Of a stretch of 25,301 nucleotides of DNA, positions 25,181-25,301 are shown in pieces. A program made the position numbers and the translations under genes. The stretch lies in assembly GCA_001839685.1 (NCBI GenBank), contig MLAK01000906.1, positions 1 through 25,301 on the forward strand. The letters are read 5' to 3'. This DNA comes from Tritrichomonas foetus. Lineage: Eukaryota; Parabasalia; Tritrichomonadida; Tritrichomonadidae. The first letter of the stretch is position 1; each line of letters begins with the position of its first letter. The notes beneath the pieces are model-generated. The model did not search any database, was not told the origin of the DNA, and saw only the letters and a program-made list of their open reading frames with translations.

Positions 25181-25301
25181 AATCTTTTACTTCTTCAATC
25201 TTTTGCTTCTTCAATCTGTTATTTCTTCAATCTGTTATTTCTTCAATCTTTTAATTCTTCAATCTTTTACTTCTTCAATCTTTTACTTCTTCAATCTTTT
25301 A
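25181..25301. repeat. 16-bp tandem repeat running off the window edge
   Basis: Just over seven copies of a 16-base unit close to TTACTTCTTCAATCTT, differing only at one or two positions (TTGC, TTAT or TTAA at the start, CTG at the end). The last copies are identical, suggesting recent expansion. The array continues beyond the window. Sixteen is not a multiple of three, so it is unlikely to be coding. Confidence 0.95.

Noticed and set aside
1..25301. CRISPR arrays, phage genes or bacterial operons
   Set aside because: No regularly spaced repeats with unique spacers and no prokaryotic gene organisation; the only tandem array, at the right edge, has no spacers.

Overview
This window looks like nuclear DNA of a trichomonad parabasalid, most like Tritrichomonas. 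That placement is an inference from several traits. The DNA is very AT-rich and every protein gene reads as one uninterrupted exon. Several start codons lie 7-19 bases downstream of a TCAYW motif, the known initiator (Inr) of Trichomonas. The gene families also fit: a two-repeat Myb factor, a decayed kinase-Sel1 gene, a decayed RCC1-repeat gene and large coiled-coil proteins. No operon, Shine-Dalgarno signal or bacterial gene is visible.

Layout, left to right. An ariadne-type RBR ubiquitin ligase (287-1651, -) is followed by a broken kinase-Sel1 pseudogene (1708-2709, -), a full-length calnexin (2773-4419, -) and a 1048-residue coiled-coil protein (5137-8283, -). An RCC1-repeat pseudogene lies at 8500-9043 (+). 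Next come a TEDC1-like centriolar protein (9291-10772, -), a possible BTB-like relic (10902-11087, +) and an LCAT-family protein that has lost its catalytic serine (11103-12272, -). The following gap holds two copies of a small terminal-inverted-repeat element. The younger copy (13130-13427) has an 8-bp target duplication and a perfect 78-bp inner inverted repeat.

The right half carries a helical-repeat protein (13685-14890, +), a tRNA-Tyr gene with a 13-nt intron (15226-15310, +), a membrane-anchored GT2 glycosyltransferase (15909-16982, +) and an R2R3 Myb factor (17818-18705, +). A 2.3-kb gap follows; its first 350 bases are GC-rich and full of short hairpins, possibly an undescribed structured RNA. 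Then come a divergent pair, an RRM-like protein (21064-22050, -) and a coiled-coil protein (22270-23028, +). A low-complexity proline-rich ORF (24491-25015, +) and a 16-bp tandem repeat that runs off the right edge complete the window.

The genes do not form one pathway. They are housekeeping and cytoskeletal genes (ER folding, ubiquitin, centriole, glycosylation, transcription, tRNA) mixed with fragments of expanded parabasalid families and a mobile element. The most unusual items are the perfect-hairpin element, the serine-less LCAT protein, the structured GC-rich island and the tRNA-Tyr with two helix mismatches.
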